Source: Muribaculaceae bacterium (GTDB lineage Bacteria; Bacteroidota; Bacteroidia; Bacteroidales; Muribaculaceae). Taken from it: DNA of 64,000 nucleotides. Under the pieces are notes generated by a model, which saw nothing but the letters and a program-made list of their open reading frames with translations, was not told the DNA's origin and ran no database searches. Of the stretch, positions 1 to 8,221 are shown one piece after another; position 1 is the first letter of the stretch; every line of letters begins with the position of its first letter. Where the stretch lies: assembly GCA_022509085.1 (NCBI GenBank), contig JAFLTW010000010.1, positions 1 through 64,000 of the forward strand, given 5' to 3'. A program made the position numbers and the translations under genes.

Positions 1-216
1 TATCCGGCCCGCGAGCTCCCCATCCCGGGGGTCACGTCCCGGATTATCCTCGACCGTCTCACCACTCCCGGCACTCTCATTGAGCGTAAAGATTTGCTTG
101 ATAAGATAAAAATTACTAACTTTGACATTCTTATTACGTTAGGGGCCGCCGACCTTGACACGCTCCTTCCGGAAATAGCCGATATACTCAGACGAGATGT
201 GGAAAACCGTCGTTAA
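1..216 (+). CDS. murC: UDP-N-acetylmuramate--L-alanine ligase, C-terminal end (partial)
   Basis: Only the last 71 codons are inside the window; the gene is cut by the left edge and stops at TAA 214-216. The visible part reads YPARELPIPGVTS near its start, the conserved stretch of the MurC C-terminal ligase domain, followed by the ILITLGAAD segment. MurC is the cytoplasmic ATP-dependent ligase that adds L-alanine to UDP-MurNAc in peptidoglycan precursor synthesis. Its place directly before ftsQ-ftsA-ftsZ is the usual division and cell wall (dcw) order. Its end overlaps the ftsQ start by 20 bp, which suggests coupled translation. Confidence 0.9.
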   Translation, partial: YPARELPIPGVTSRIILDRLTTPGTLIERKDLLDKIKITNFDILITLGAADLDTLLPEIADILRRDVENRR

Positions 217-1033
217 ATGGGTGCTTCTCTGCGGGCTTTTCGCCTATGTCGTGGCCATGTTCATATGGTCGCGCGCTGAGGCCTCACGCCATAAGTGCAC
301 CGGCATCGAGGTGGTGATCGACGGCCACAGCCAGGTGGGCTCCGTAACGGAGCAGAGCGTGAAAGACCTGGTGAAGGAGTATCCCGAGATGATTGTCGGC
401 CAGCCCATCCACTCCGTCAACACCCACGCCATAGCGGAATATCTGCGGAATTTCAACAACTTCGAGTCTGTCGACTGCATGATAACCACGCAGGGCCACC
501 TCAAGGTGAAGGTGACGCCGATGGTGCCTGCAATCCGTGTGTTCGACGGCTCCACGAGCTATTACGTGAACAAGGACGGCAAGACGATGGCCGCCCTGCC
601 GGGCTTCCATGTCGACGTTCCCCTGGTGAGCGGCAAGTTCACCAACACCTTCCGCCCGGAGGGCCTGCTGCCGGTGGTCAACTTCCTGCGCCGCGACTCC
701 CTGCTCTCCAACGTGGTGGGGATGATCGTGGTGCGCGACCCCGAAAACATCATCCTCGTGCCGAGGGTAAAGGGGCACGTCATCAACCTGGGCGACACGT
801 CGCGGCTTGCCGAGAAGAGGAAGGCAATCCTGACGGCCTACCGCTCCATACTGCCCTACAAGGGGTGGGAGACCTACGACACCATCTCCGTGAAATTCAA
901 GGGTCAGATTGTGGCCACGCGCCACGACAAGACGCCGCTCTACCCCGTGGCAGTGGTGGAAGACGACCAGGACGCAGAGGAGGCGTCGCTCCAGGCCCAT
1001 GAGGCCTCCAACGCCGAAGACACCGAACGATAG
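197..1033 (+). CDS. ftsQ: Cell division protein FtsQ
   Basis: 278 residues with one N-terminal membrane segment (about residues 3-23), a short cytoplasmic start and a long periplasmic part: single-pass FtsQ/DivIB topology. The region after the membrane helix (about 33-97) fits a POTRA domain. FtsQ links the early cytoplasmic division proteins to the septal peptidoglycan synthases. Identification rests on topology, size and position between murC and ftsA, because FtsQ sequences diverge strongly. The ATG start lies inside the end of murC. The acidic C-terminal tail (after about residue 255) looks disordered. Confidence 0.88.
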   Translation: MWKTVVKWVLLCGLFAYVVAMFIWSRAEASRHKCTGIEVVIDGHSQVGSVTEQSVKDLVKEYPEMIVGQPIHSVNTHAIAEYLRNFNNFESVDCMITTQGHLKVKVTPMVPAIRVFDGSTSYYVNKDGKTMAALPGFHVDVPLVSGKFTNTFRPEGLLPVVNFLRRDSLLSNVVGMIVVRDPENIILVPRVKGHVINLGDTSRLAEKRKAILTAYRSILPYKGWETYDTISVKFKGQIVATRHDKTPLYPVAVVEDDQDAEEASLQAHEASNAEDTER

Positions 1034-1076
1034 CATTCATCAGATATAAGAGACGACAACGAGTCAACAACAACAT

Positions 1077-2384
1077 ATGAAAGAGAGATATATAGCGGCC
1101 TTGGAAATAGGCAGTTCGAAGATTACGGGAGCTGTAGGGCTCTACAATCCCGAAGACGGCACGATGAAGGTGCTGGCTGTGGAGCAGGAGGAGAGCCGTG
1201 ACTCCGTGCGCTACGGCATCATCCACAACCCCGAGGAGGTGGCGGCACGCGTGGTGCGTATCGTGGAACGCCTCGAAGTGAACCCGGCCGTCGAGCCGCG
1301 CCGCATCACCGGCGTCTACGTGGGGCTGTCGGGCCGTTCGATGCGCTCGGTGGCCTCCGACGTGAAACTGGTGTTTCCCGATGTCACCGAGATTACGGGC
1401 GACATGCTGAAGCGCCTCAAGGAAGACGCCACGGCGCTCCCCATCGAGCCTAACCAGGAGATACTCGACGTCATCCCGCGCTCCTATCAGATCGACGGAC
1501 TCGACACCTCGGCGCCCAAAGGCGCCATGGGCAAGAGCATAGCTGCCGTCTACGACGTGATCATAGGCCGCAACGAACTGAAGCGCAACATCAAGCGCGC
1601 CCTCAACGACCGCACCGGGCTCCAGATCCGCGGTATGCTCGTCACGGAGGTGGCGGCTGCCGACATCGTGCTCTCCGACGAGGAGAAGCGCCTGGGATGC
1701 ATGCTGGTGGATTTCGGTTCGGAGACAACCTCCGTGAGCATCTACCGCCACGGGTCGCTCTGCTATTACGCCACCCTCCCGCTTGGCGGCCGCAACATCA
1801 CCCGCGACCTCACCTCGCTGGCCGTCCTCGAGGAGAATGCCGAGGAAATAAAGTGCGAGAGCGGCAGGGCAGTGGCTCCCGACACCCCCTCCTCGCTCAA
1901 CCTCAACGGACTGAAGCTCTCCGACGTGAGCAACCTTGTGGTGGCCCGCGCCGAGGAAATAGTGGCCAACGTGATCCAGCAGATCTCTTATGCCGGACTT
2001 ACGGAGAAAGACCTCCCCGACGGCATCGTCTGCATCGGAGGCGGCGCCAACCTCAACGGCCTCTGCGAACTGATAGAAAACCAGAGCGGCCTCAACGCGC
2101 GCAACGGTTTCCTGCCTTCCTTCATCGTGAAGACCGAACCGCGCGCCAAGCGTCTCGACAATGTCCAGGTGTGCGCGCTCCTGTATGCCGGCGCCCTCAA
2201 GGGAGGCGAGGAGTGCCTTGAGATGCCCCATATAGAGACTCCCGACGACGTGGACGAACCCGTGGAAAGAAGAGTGGCCCCCGAACCCCAGGAGGGAAAG
2301 GTGAGCAAATTCTTCAATAAGATTTCACGCGGCCTGGGCAACTTCTTCGCCACGCCCCCCGAAGATGACTCCGAACTGGAGTAG
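1077..2384 (+). CDS. ftsA: Cell division protein FtsA
   Basis: 435-residue actin-like ATPase that tethers FtsZ to the inner membrane. Visible signatures are phosphate-1 ALEIGSSKITGAVG near residue 8, phosphate-2 MLVDFGSETTSVS near residue 210 and the adenosine motif IVCIGGGANLNGL near residue 320. An SHS2-like (1C) domain sits between the first two. The C-terminus has an amphipathic stretch VSKFFNKISRGLGNFF (about 409-424), the expected membrane-targeting helix, followed by a short acidic tail. It lies 43 bp after ftsQ and 52 bp before ftsZ, in the standard dcw order. Confidence 0.97.
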   Translation: MKERYIAALEIGSSKITGAVGLYNPEDGTMKVLAVEQEESRDSVRYGIIHNPEEVAARVVRIVERLEVNPAVEPRRITGVYVGLSGRSMRSVASDVKLVFPDVTEITGDMLKRLKEDATALPIEPNQEILDVIPRSYQIDGLDTSAPKGAMGKSIAAVYDVIIGRNELKRNIKRALNDRTGLQIRGMLVTEVAAADIVLSDEEKRLGCMLVDFGSETTSVSIYRHGSLCYYATLPLGGRNITRDLTSLAVLEENAEEIKCESGRAVAPDTPSSLNLNGLKLSDVSNLVVARAEEIVANVIQQISYAGLTEKDLPDGIVCIGGGANLNGLCELIENQSGLNARNGFLPSFIVKTEPRAKRLDNVQVCALLYAGALKGGEECLEMPHIETPDDVDEPVERRVAPEPQEGKVSKFFNKISRGLGNFFATPPEDDSELE

Positions 2385-2436
2385 TTGAAGAGTTGAAGAG
2401 AGAAAGAGTGAATGAGTGTTTAGAGTATAATTTCCA

Positions 2437-3801
2437 ATGAAAGAAGACTTCCTTAAAGATATCACGGACAGCTCCGACTTCGAGTCGGAATCCAACGACG
2501 CCATCATCAAGATTATAGGCGTGGGCGGAGGCGGCGGCAATGCCGTCAACTATATGTATCGCCAGAACATCCCGAACGTCAACTTCGTGGTGTGCAACAC
2601 CGACAAGCAGCACCTCAACAAGAGTCCGGTGCCCAACAAGCTGCTGCTGGGCTACGACATAACCCACGGGCTGGGTGCAGGCAACAAGCCGGAGGTGGGG
2701 CGCCAGTGCGCCGAGGCCGACCGCGACAAGATCCGCGAGCTCTTCAACGACAATACGGAGATGGTGTTCATCACCGCCGGCATGGGCGGTGGCACCGGTA
2801 CGGGCGCCGCGCCCGTCGTGGCCCAGATTGCCAAGGAGGCCGGTATGCTCACCATCGGAATCGTCACCGTCCCCTTCATGTTTGAGGGCGACAAGAAGGT
2901 GATCAAGGCCCTCGACGGCGCCGACGAACTGAAGAAGCATGTCGACGCGCTGCTGGTGATCAACAACGAAAACCTGCTCTCGCTCTATAAGGACCTCAAC
3001 TTCTTCAACGCCTTCGGGAAGGCCGACGACACGCTGGCCAACGCGGCGCGGAGCATCTCGGAGATCATCTCCGAAGAGGGCTACGTCAATGTGGACTTCC
3101 AGGACGTGAAGACCACACTCAAGGACTCCGGGACGGCCATCATCTCCACGGCCTACGGCGAGGGCGAACACCGCATCTGGGACGCCATCCAGAACGCCCT
3201 CCACTCCCCGCTGCTCAAGGAACACGACATCAACACCTCGCGCAGGCTGCTCTTCAAGTTCTCCTGCCACCGCGACAGCGAGAACTGCATCCGCGCCGAG
3301 GAGATCAATGAGATAACCCAGTTCACACACCGCCTGCCGAAGAGCGTCGACGTGAAGTGGGGCATCGCCGACGACCCCTCGCTGGGCGACAAGGTGAAGT
3401 TTACGATCCTGGCCTCCGGCTTCGACGTCAAGATCCGCGAGGGCGAGGACGTGCTCGTGTTCAGCGCCGGCGACACCCCCGAGGGCAACGGAAAGGCCCA
3501 CGAGAAGGAGGAGCTCGACCAGAAGAGGATCCAGGAGACCTATGGCGCCACACGCCGCCTCCAGCAGATCCACGACGCCGCAAAGGTGAAGTATGCCGTG
3601 CTCACCCCCGACCAGTTCGACAACTCCGAGGTGGTGACCCTGCTCGAACGCACCCCGGCGTTCAACCGCAGCGCGAAATTCAACGAGGCCCTGCGCCAGC
3701 TCTCCAACCCCGAACCGGAGCGTGAGAAGCCCTCTGACGACACCCCGGCCCAGGGAGGCAAGGCCTCCGGCAAGAGCGGCGGCGCACCAATAGTGTTCTG
3801 A
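2437..3801 (+). CDS. ftsZ: Cell division protein FtsZ (tubulin-like GTPase)
   Basis: 454 residues. The nucleotide-binding T1 loop IIGVGGGGGNAVNYM (about 26-40), the tubulin signature GGGTGTGAAPVVA (about 117-129) and the T7-like VDFQDVKT segment are intact, so it should polymerise and hydrolyse GTP. It forms the cytokinetic Z ring. A peptide resembling the conserved FtsA-binding tail, LLERTPAFNR, lies about 50 residues before the end rather than at the end; a Pro/Glu/Gly/Lys-rich extension ending GGAPIVF follows. The short gap after ftsA indicates co-transcription. Confidence 0.97.
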   Translation: MKEDFLKDITDSSDFESESNDAIIKIIGVGGGGGNAVNYMYRQNIPNVNFVVCNTDKQHLNKSPVPNKLLLGYDITHGLGAGNKPEVGRQCAEADRDKIRELFNDNTEMVFITAGMGGGTGTGAAPVVAQIAKEAGMLTIGIVTVPFMFEGDKKVIKALDGADELKKHVDALLVINNENLLSLYKDLNFFNAFGKADDTLANAARSISEIISEEGYVNVDFQDVKTTLKDSGTAIISTAYGEGEHRIWDAIQNALHSPLLKEHDINTSRRLLFKFSCHRDSENCIRAEEINEITQFTHRLPKSVDVKWGIADDPSLGDKVKFTILASGFDVKIREGEDVLVFSAGDTPEGNGKAHEKEELDQKRIQETYGATRRLQQIHDAAKVKYAVLTPDQFDNSEVVTLLERTPAFNRSAKFNEALRQLSNPEPEREKPSDDTPAQGGKASGKSGGAPIVF

Positions 3802-3860
3802 CCCCCCGCATAGTATTCCATCGAATTCCCAACCCACCCCCAACCCATCACCCCAAGAAA

Positions 3861-5234
3861 ATGGACAATACATTCCAAATGGTCGCAAAGACCTTCGGAG
3901 GCCTCGAGGAGGTGCTCCGCGACGAACTCATAGCCCTCGGGGCGCAGCGCGTCGAGATCGGTCTGCGGATGGTCGAGTTTTACGGCGACCTGGAAATGCT
4001 GTATAAGGCCAACTTCTGTTGCCGCACCGCCCTGAGGATCCTCAAGCCCATCTACAGTTTCGAGGCCTCCGACCCCGACGAGCTCTACGACGCGATACGC
4101 GAGTTTGCCTGGGAGCAGTATATGACTCCCGACACCACCTTCGCCATCGACTCGACGGTAAACAGCAACGAGTTTCGCCATTCGAAATACGTCACCTACC
4201 GTGTCAAGGACGGCATCGTTGACCATTTCAACGACGTGATGGGTCGGCGTCCGTCCATACGCGTGGTGGGATCTGACCTCCTCTTCAATGTGCACATCGC
4301 GGGCACTCACGTCACGGTGTCGCTCGACTCGTCGGGTGAGCCCCTCTCCAGGCGTGGCTACCGCACGGAGCATACGCTGGCGCCCATCAACGAGGTGCTG
4401 GCCGCGGGCCTTATCCTCAAGACGGGCTGGAGAGGCGACACCCCCTTCGTTGACCCGATGTGCGGCTCCGGCACGTTTCTCATCGAGGCAGCCCTCATAG
4501 CCGCCAACATCAACCCCGGCATCTACCGCCAGTCGTTTGCCTTCGAGAAATGGCCTGACTTCGACGCCGACCTCTTCGAGCGCATCTTCAACGACGACGA
4601 GGGGGAGCGCCGGCCGCCATTCCCCATACTCGGCGGCGACATCGACGCCGAGGCCGTCAACGTCACCAAGCGCAACATAGCCAACGCAAGGGTAGGGGAG
4701 ATGGTTACCGTGAAATGGCAGTCGATTGCCGACTGGAAGGATAACGCCGAAGAGGGCGTGATGGTCACCAACCCGCCCTATGGCGAACGCCTGCGCCCGG
4801 AAAAGATCGAAGACCTCTACAAACTCATCGGCGACTGCCTCAAGAAGAATTTCCGCGGATGGCACGCCTGGATTATCGGGCCGAAAAACGAGTATATGAA
4901 CGCCATCCACCTCAAGCCCTCCGTCTCATACCCCGTGCTCAACGGTTCGCTGGAGTGCGAATTCAACGAATACGTGCTCTTCAGCGGCAAGTACGATGAC
5001 TTCCGCGCCTCCGGCGGCAAGATCAAGGAGGAGAGGACGGAGAGACCGGAGAGGCCACAACGGCCGGATCGCCCCAAGCGCCCTGCCGCAAGAGGTGCGG
5101 CACCGTTTAAGGGCAAGCCGGGAGCCGATGCGGGCAAGAAACCGTTTAAAGGCAAGCCGGGAGCCGATGCGGGCAAGAAACCGTTTAAAGGCAAGCCGGG
5201 AGCCAAAGGAGGCTCCAAACCCTTCAGGAAATGA
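3861..5234 (+). CDS. THUMP-domain class I SAM-dependent RNA methyltransferase (RlmL/Trm14-like)
   Basis: 457 residues. An N-terminal THUMP-type RNA-binding region (about 1-150, starting QMVAKTFGGLEEVLRDEL) is followed by a Rossmann methyltransferase domain with motif I DPMCGSGTFLIEAA (about 197-210) and catalytic NPPYGERL (about 304-311). This combination is typical of the enzymes that make N2-methylguanosine in 23S rRNA or tRNA; the exact target base cannot be read here. The C-terminal ~75 residues are a basic, Pro/Lys/Gly-rich tail containing a 13-residue repeat (KPFKGKPGADAGK), probably for nonspecific RNA contact. It ends in an ATGA overlap with the next gene. Confidence 0.88.
   Translation: MDNTFQMVAKTFGGLEEVLRDELIALGAQRVEIGLRMVEFYGDLEMLYKANFCCRTALRILKPIYSFEASDPDELYDAIREFAWEQYMTPDTTFAIDSTVNSNEFRHSKYVTYRVKDGIVDHFNDVMGRRPSIRVVGSDLLFNVHIAGTHVTVSLDSSGEPLSRRGYRTEHTLAPINEVLAAGLILKTGWRGDTPFVDPMCGSGTFLIEAALIAANINPGIYRQSFAFEKWPDFDADLFERIFNDDEGERRPPFPILGGDIDAEAVNVTKRNIANARVGEMVTVKWQSIADWKDNAEEGVMVTNPPYGERLRPEKIEDLYKLIGDCLKKNFRGWHAWIIGPKNEYMNAIHLKPSVSYPVLNGSLECEFNEYVLFSGKYDDFRASGGKIKEERTERPERPQRPDRPKRPAARGAAPFKGKPGADAGKKPFKGKPGADAGKKPFKGKPGAKGGSKPFRK
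5100..5213 (+). repeat. 39-bp in-frame tandem repeat in the methyltransferase tail
   Basis: A 39-bp unit beginning AAACCGTTTAAAGGCAAGCC recurs at 5100 (slightly diverged), 5139 and 5178, encoding 13-residue units KPFKGKPGADAGK. The second and third copies are nearly identical at DNA level, so the array could gain or lose units without a frameshift. Confidence 0.9.
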
Positions 5235-6169
5235 TACGTGCAGGCGGTATCGCGGCGGCTGTCGTGATGCTGCTGCTCACCCTCTTTCTCTTTCCACCCA
5301 TCTCCACGACGGGCGACCTGGGATTGTGTCTGCCCTCACCCAACCAATGGGAGCTGCCGCGCTTCGCCGGATGGCTGCTCAATGCCGTCTTCATCTTCTT
5401 GAGCGCAGCAGTGATGGCGGCCACCAACAAGCGGTTCAACTTCCTGCAGGAGGCCGACCCCATCATGTCGCTCTCCCTACTTATCCTGCTGGGCGCCGGC
5501 TGCGTGTCGTCGGCCACACTCTCCACCTCCACCATCCTTCTGCTGGCAAACGCCGCCGGGCTTTACCTGCTGCTCTCCACCTATGAGGAGCGCAACGCCT
5601 CGCGCGAGTTTTTCATGCTGGCCACCATCCCCGCCTTCGGCGCCATGGTGCAGTATGCCTTCCTGCTGCTTGTGCCTCTCCATATCTTCGGCGGATTGAT
5701 GATGAAGTCGTTCCGCATCCGTGAGTTCATAGCCTATATCCTCGGTTTGCTGGCGCCTTACTGGATTGTGGTTGGCCTGGGCATCATACCCCCCGAGGCG
5801 TTCCGCCTCCCCGACACTCTGACCGTAATCAGCACCGCCGAGGTGCAAAACGACCTTTTTCTGACCCTTCTGGCCACGGGGCTCATGGCTCTGATAGGCA
5901 TCGTGCTGGCCTTCTACAACGGCGTGCGTCTCTTCACCCGCAACTCGCGTCTGCGGGGCATGCACATGACTTTCAACGCCATGGGTATTCTCGCTGTGGC
6001 GGCCGTAATCTTCGACTTCTCCAACTTCGTTGCCTACTTTGGTCTGCTGGCTCTCTGGGTGGCCATAGAGACCGCCACGATGCTCTGGCTATACAACGCG
6101 CGCAACCCCGGTTGGGCCGTGGGCATTCTGCTGCTCCTTTTCCTGCCTTTCTTTATCCTTGAGATATGA
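5231..6169 (+). CDS. Polytopic inner-membrane protein of unknown function
   Basis: 312 residues, very hydrophobic, with roughly nine or ten predicted membrane helices spread over the whole length (for example residues 6-25, 45-62, 76-92 and a last one at about 294-310). Aromatic and proline positions recall DUF6427-type membrane proteins of Bacteroidota, but no catalytic motif is visible. The ATG overlaps the stop of the methyltransferase gene (ATGA) and its own stop overlaps the pdxB start (ATGA), so all three are translated from one message. Function is not assigned. Confidence 0.8.
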   Translation: MIRAGGIAAAVVMLLLTLFLFPPISTTGDLGLCLPSPNQWELPRFAGWLLNAVFIFLSAAVMAATNKRFNFLQEADPIMSLSLLILLGAGCVSSATLSTSTILLLANAAGLYLLLSTYEERNASREFFMLATIPAFGAMVQYAFLLLVPLHIFGGLMMKSFRIREFIAYILGLLAPYWIVVGLGIIPPEAFRLPDTLTVISTAEVQNDLFLTLLATGLMALIGIVLAFYNGVRLFTRNSRLRGMHMTFNAMGILAVAAVIFDFSNFVAYFGLLALWVAIETATMLWLYNARNPGWAVGILLLLFLPFFILEI

Positions 6170-7182
6170 AAATCGTTGTAGACCGCGACATACCCTTCCT
6201 TCAGGAAGCTCTCCGGAAGGAATGGCCCGAGGCCGAGGTCGTGGCCCTCAGGGGCACGGATATAAGCGCTGCCGACGTGGCCGACGCCGATGCCCTTATT
6301 GTGCGCACACGCACGCGCTGCGACGCCGCTCTGCTCGCCGGCAGCAAAGTGAGGCTGGTCGGTACCGCCACCATCGGCACCGACCACATCGACATTCCCT
6401 GGTGTGAGGGCGCCGGAATCGAGGTGGTGAGCGCTCCGGGTTGCAACGCCCCGGCCGTGATGCAATACGTCGCCTCCGCGCTCCATACAGCCGGTTTCGA
6501 CCCTCGCCGGCACACCCTCGGAGTGGTGGGGAAAGGACACATCGGAAGTCTGGTGACCGACCTCTACCGCAGCGCCGGGACCACGGTGCTGGTTTGCGAC
6601 CCTCCGCGGGCCGAGAGGGGAGAGACCGACGAGCAGTACATGGAGCTCGGCAAACTGCTGGAGAGCTGCGATGCCGTCACCTTCCACGTGCCCTACACCA
6701 CCGCGGGCGCACATCCTACCTACCGGCTGCTGCGCGGAGCTTTGCCCGAGCGGCTCATGGCCGTGGTCAACGCCAGCCGCGGCAACGTGATAGACGCCGC
6801 CTACCTTCTGGAGGAGGCCGGCCATAGGAAATTCATCATCGACACATGGCCTTTTGAAGATGCGCCGGCAGAGGAATGTGGCGCAGGTTGGACAGAGGAG
6901 GAACGGAACCGGATGATAGGCAACGCCTTCATCGCCACGCCCCACATCGCCGGATACTCACGTGAGGGGAAGGCGCGCGCCACGGAGGCCATGCTGGAGG
7001 CCCTCCGCCGGTTTGGCGGCAAGCCCTCCCGGCCGCGTGCCGCAGAGCGGGGCACATACCGGCTCGAGGAGGTGATCGCCTCCTACGACCCCACGGCCGA
7101 CTCCCGGAAGCTGAAACTGCAACCCGGCGATTTGGAGAAACTGCGGGCACAGCATCTGAGGCCCGAACCAGAAAGACACTGA
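6166..7182 (+). CDS. pdxB: Erythronate-4-phosphate dehydrogenase
   Basis: 338 residues of the D-isomer-specific 2-hydroxyacid dehydrogenase superfamily. The NAD-binding loop GVVGKGHIGSLV (about 122-133) and the later Asp of VLVCDPP mark the Rossmann fold. VNASRGNVID (about 205) and ATPHIAGYS (about 255) carry the catalytic Arg and His environment. PdxB oxidises 4-phospho-D-erythronate in the DXP-dependent pyridoxal phosphate pathway. A C-terminal PdxB-type dimerisation segment is present. The ATG overlaps the stop of the membrane protein gene and luxS starts 13 bp downstream, so this is the middle of an operon. Confidence 0.92.
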   Translation: MKIVVDRDIPFLQEALRKEWPEAEVVALRGTDISAADVADADALIVRTRTRCDAALLAGSKVRLVGTATIGTDHIDIPWCEGAGIEVVSAPGCNAPAVMQYVASALHTAGFDPRRHTLGVVGKGHIGSLVTDLYRSAGTTVLVCDPPRAERGETDEQYMELGKLLESCDAVTFHVPYTTAGAHPTYRLLRGALPERLMAVVNASRGNVIDAAYLLEEAGHRKFIIDTWPFEDAPAEECGAGWTEEERNRMIGNAFIATPHIAGYSREGKARATEAMLEALRRFGGKPSRPRAAERGTYRLEEVIASYDPTADSRKLKLQPGDLEKLRAQHLRPEPERH

Positions 7183-7195
7183 AAAAAAAATTACA

Positions 7196-7666
7196 ATGAA
7201 AAAGATACCCTCCTTCACCATCGACCACACTCGCCTTGAGCCGGGCGTCTACGTTTCCCGCAGAGATGTTACCCCCGGTGGCGACGTGCTCACCACCTTC
7301 GACATCCGCATGACGCGTCCTAACCGCGAGGCAGCCCTCAGTCCGGAGGCTCTGCATGCCATGGAGCATCTTGCAGCCACTTTCCTGCGCAACCATCCCG
7401 ACTGGGCGTCGAGAATCGTTTACTGGGGGCCTATGGGCTGCTGTACGGGCAATTATCTCATCGTGCAGGGAGAAACCCAACCCGAGGATATAATCGGACT
7501 CCTGCGCGAAACTATGGCCTTCATAGCGGAATTTGACGGCGAGATACCGGGTGCGACACCGCGCGACTGCGGCAACTACAGTTTCATGTCGCTCTCCGAG
7601 GCCCGTGAGGCGGCTGCGCGCTACCTCGACTGCCTGGCACGTCCCGCCATGGAATATCCTGCCTGA
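7196..7666 (+). CDS. luxS: S-ribosylhomocysteine lyase (LuxS)
   Basis: 156 residues. The metal-binding HxxEH motif is H54-A-M-E57-H58, the catalytic cysteine lies in GPMGC (C82) and the third metal ligand is C125 in DCGNY. LuxS cleaves S-ribosylhomocysteine to homocysteine and DPD, the autoinducer-2 precursor, recycling the activated methyl group. All active-site residues are present and the length is normal. It is the last gene of the run that starts with the methyltransferase; a methyl-recycling enzyme close to a SAM-dependent methyltransferase makes biochemical sense. Confidence 0.96.
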   Translation: MKKIPSFTIDHTRLEPGVYVSRRDVTPGGDVLTTFDIRMTRPNREAALSPEALHAMEHLAATFLRNHPDWASRIVYWGPMGCCTGNYLIVQGETQPEDIIGLLRETMAFIAEFDGEIPGATPRDCGNYSFMSLSEAREAAARYLDCLARPAMEYPA

Positions 7667-8143
7667 CAACAAAAAAAGGATCCGCGAGTGGCGGACCTTA
7701 CAGAAAAAAAGGACCCGAATTAGCACCGATTTACATATCCACACCTATGATGTATCGGTATTAATCCGGGTAGGTTTTTGTTTTTCATTAATCTATTGCG
7801 TCGGGGGGCTTTACTCATATCTTGGCATCCGCCGGGGGTGGACTCCACCGTGCACTGAGGCATCCGTTGGAATCGACGTGCGCTCGACATCAGAAACCCT
7901 GCCGTGGCAGTCTTATCGAATCACCGGTTTCGCCCGTCGGCATTGGCATCCGCCTGATGGGTCCCGGCGTGCTCTGAGGCATCCGCTGCGAGACTTGAAC
8001 GTGCACTCGCCCACTGCTACTACCTGATGACTGGTATTGCGATTAACTTTTTAAGGATGAGAACCGGAGCGCTTTCCGTATTCTTTTTTCAGCCTTTTGA
8101 TAGTATAACTGAATAGGGGTTCAAAAGGTTCAGTGAAAATTAA
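7667..8143. other. Non-coding region between luxS and the CotH gene
   Basis: No convincing gene is seen. A weak hairpin (GGATCCGC/GCGGACC, 7678-7698) follows luxS and may terminate it, although no T-run follows. The middle holds two diverged copies of a roughly 70-bp unit (separate entry). The rest is ordinary AT-rich spacer. Confidence 0.5.
7822..8013 (+). repeat. Two diverged direct repeats of about 70 bp
   Basis: Copy 1 (7822-7890) and copy 2 (7943-8013) both start TTGGCATCCGCC, carry CTGAGGCATCCG about 35 bp later and end with a GTGC..CTCG stretch. They are separated by about 52 bp. The origin is unknown; they may be remnants of a duplicated mobile or structured element. Confidence 0.6.
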
Positions 8144-8180
8144 AAAAAATGCGCACTTTTAACATTTGTGCGCATTTTTT
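8144..8180. terminator. Rho-independent terminator of the CotH gene
   Basis: The arms AATGCGCAC and GTGCGCATT flank an 11-base loop, with an A-run on one side and a T-run on the other. It can act in both directions, mainly for the - strand gene ending at 8222. Confidence 0.85.
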
Positions 8181-8221
8181 ATTTTGCAGGGCTATTGCCC
8201 GATATGGGATAACTACCTGAT

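Noticed and set aside
897..2231. Long - strand reading frame opposite ftsA
   Set aside because: A shadow frame in GC-rich DNA. The + strand FtsA has all family motifs and the - product is low-complexity His/Val/Arg-rich sequence.
2314..3888. 524-codon - strand frame opposite ftsZ
   Set aside because: Same cause; FtsZ is unmistakable on +.
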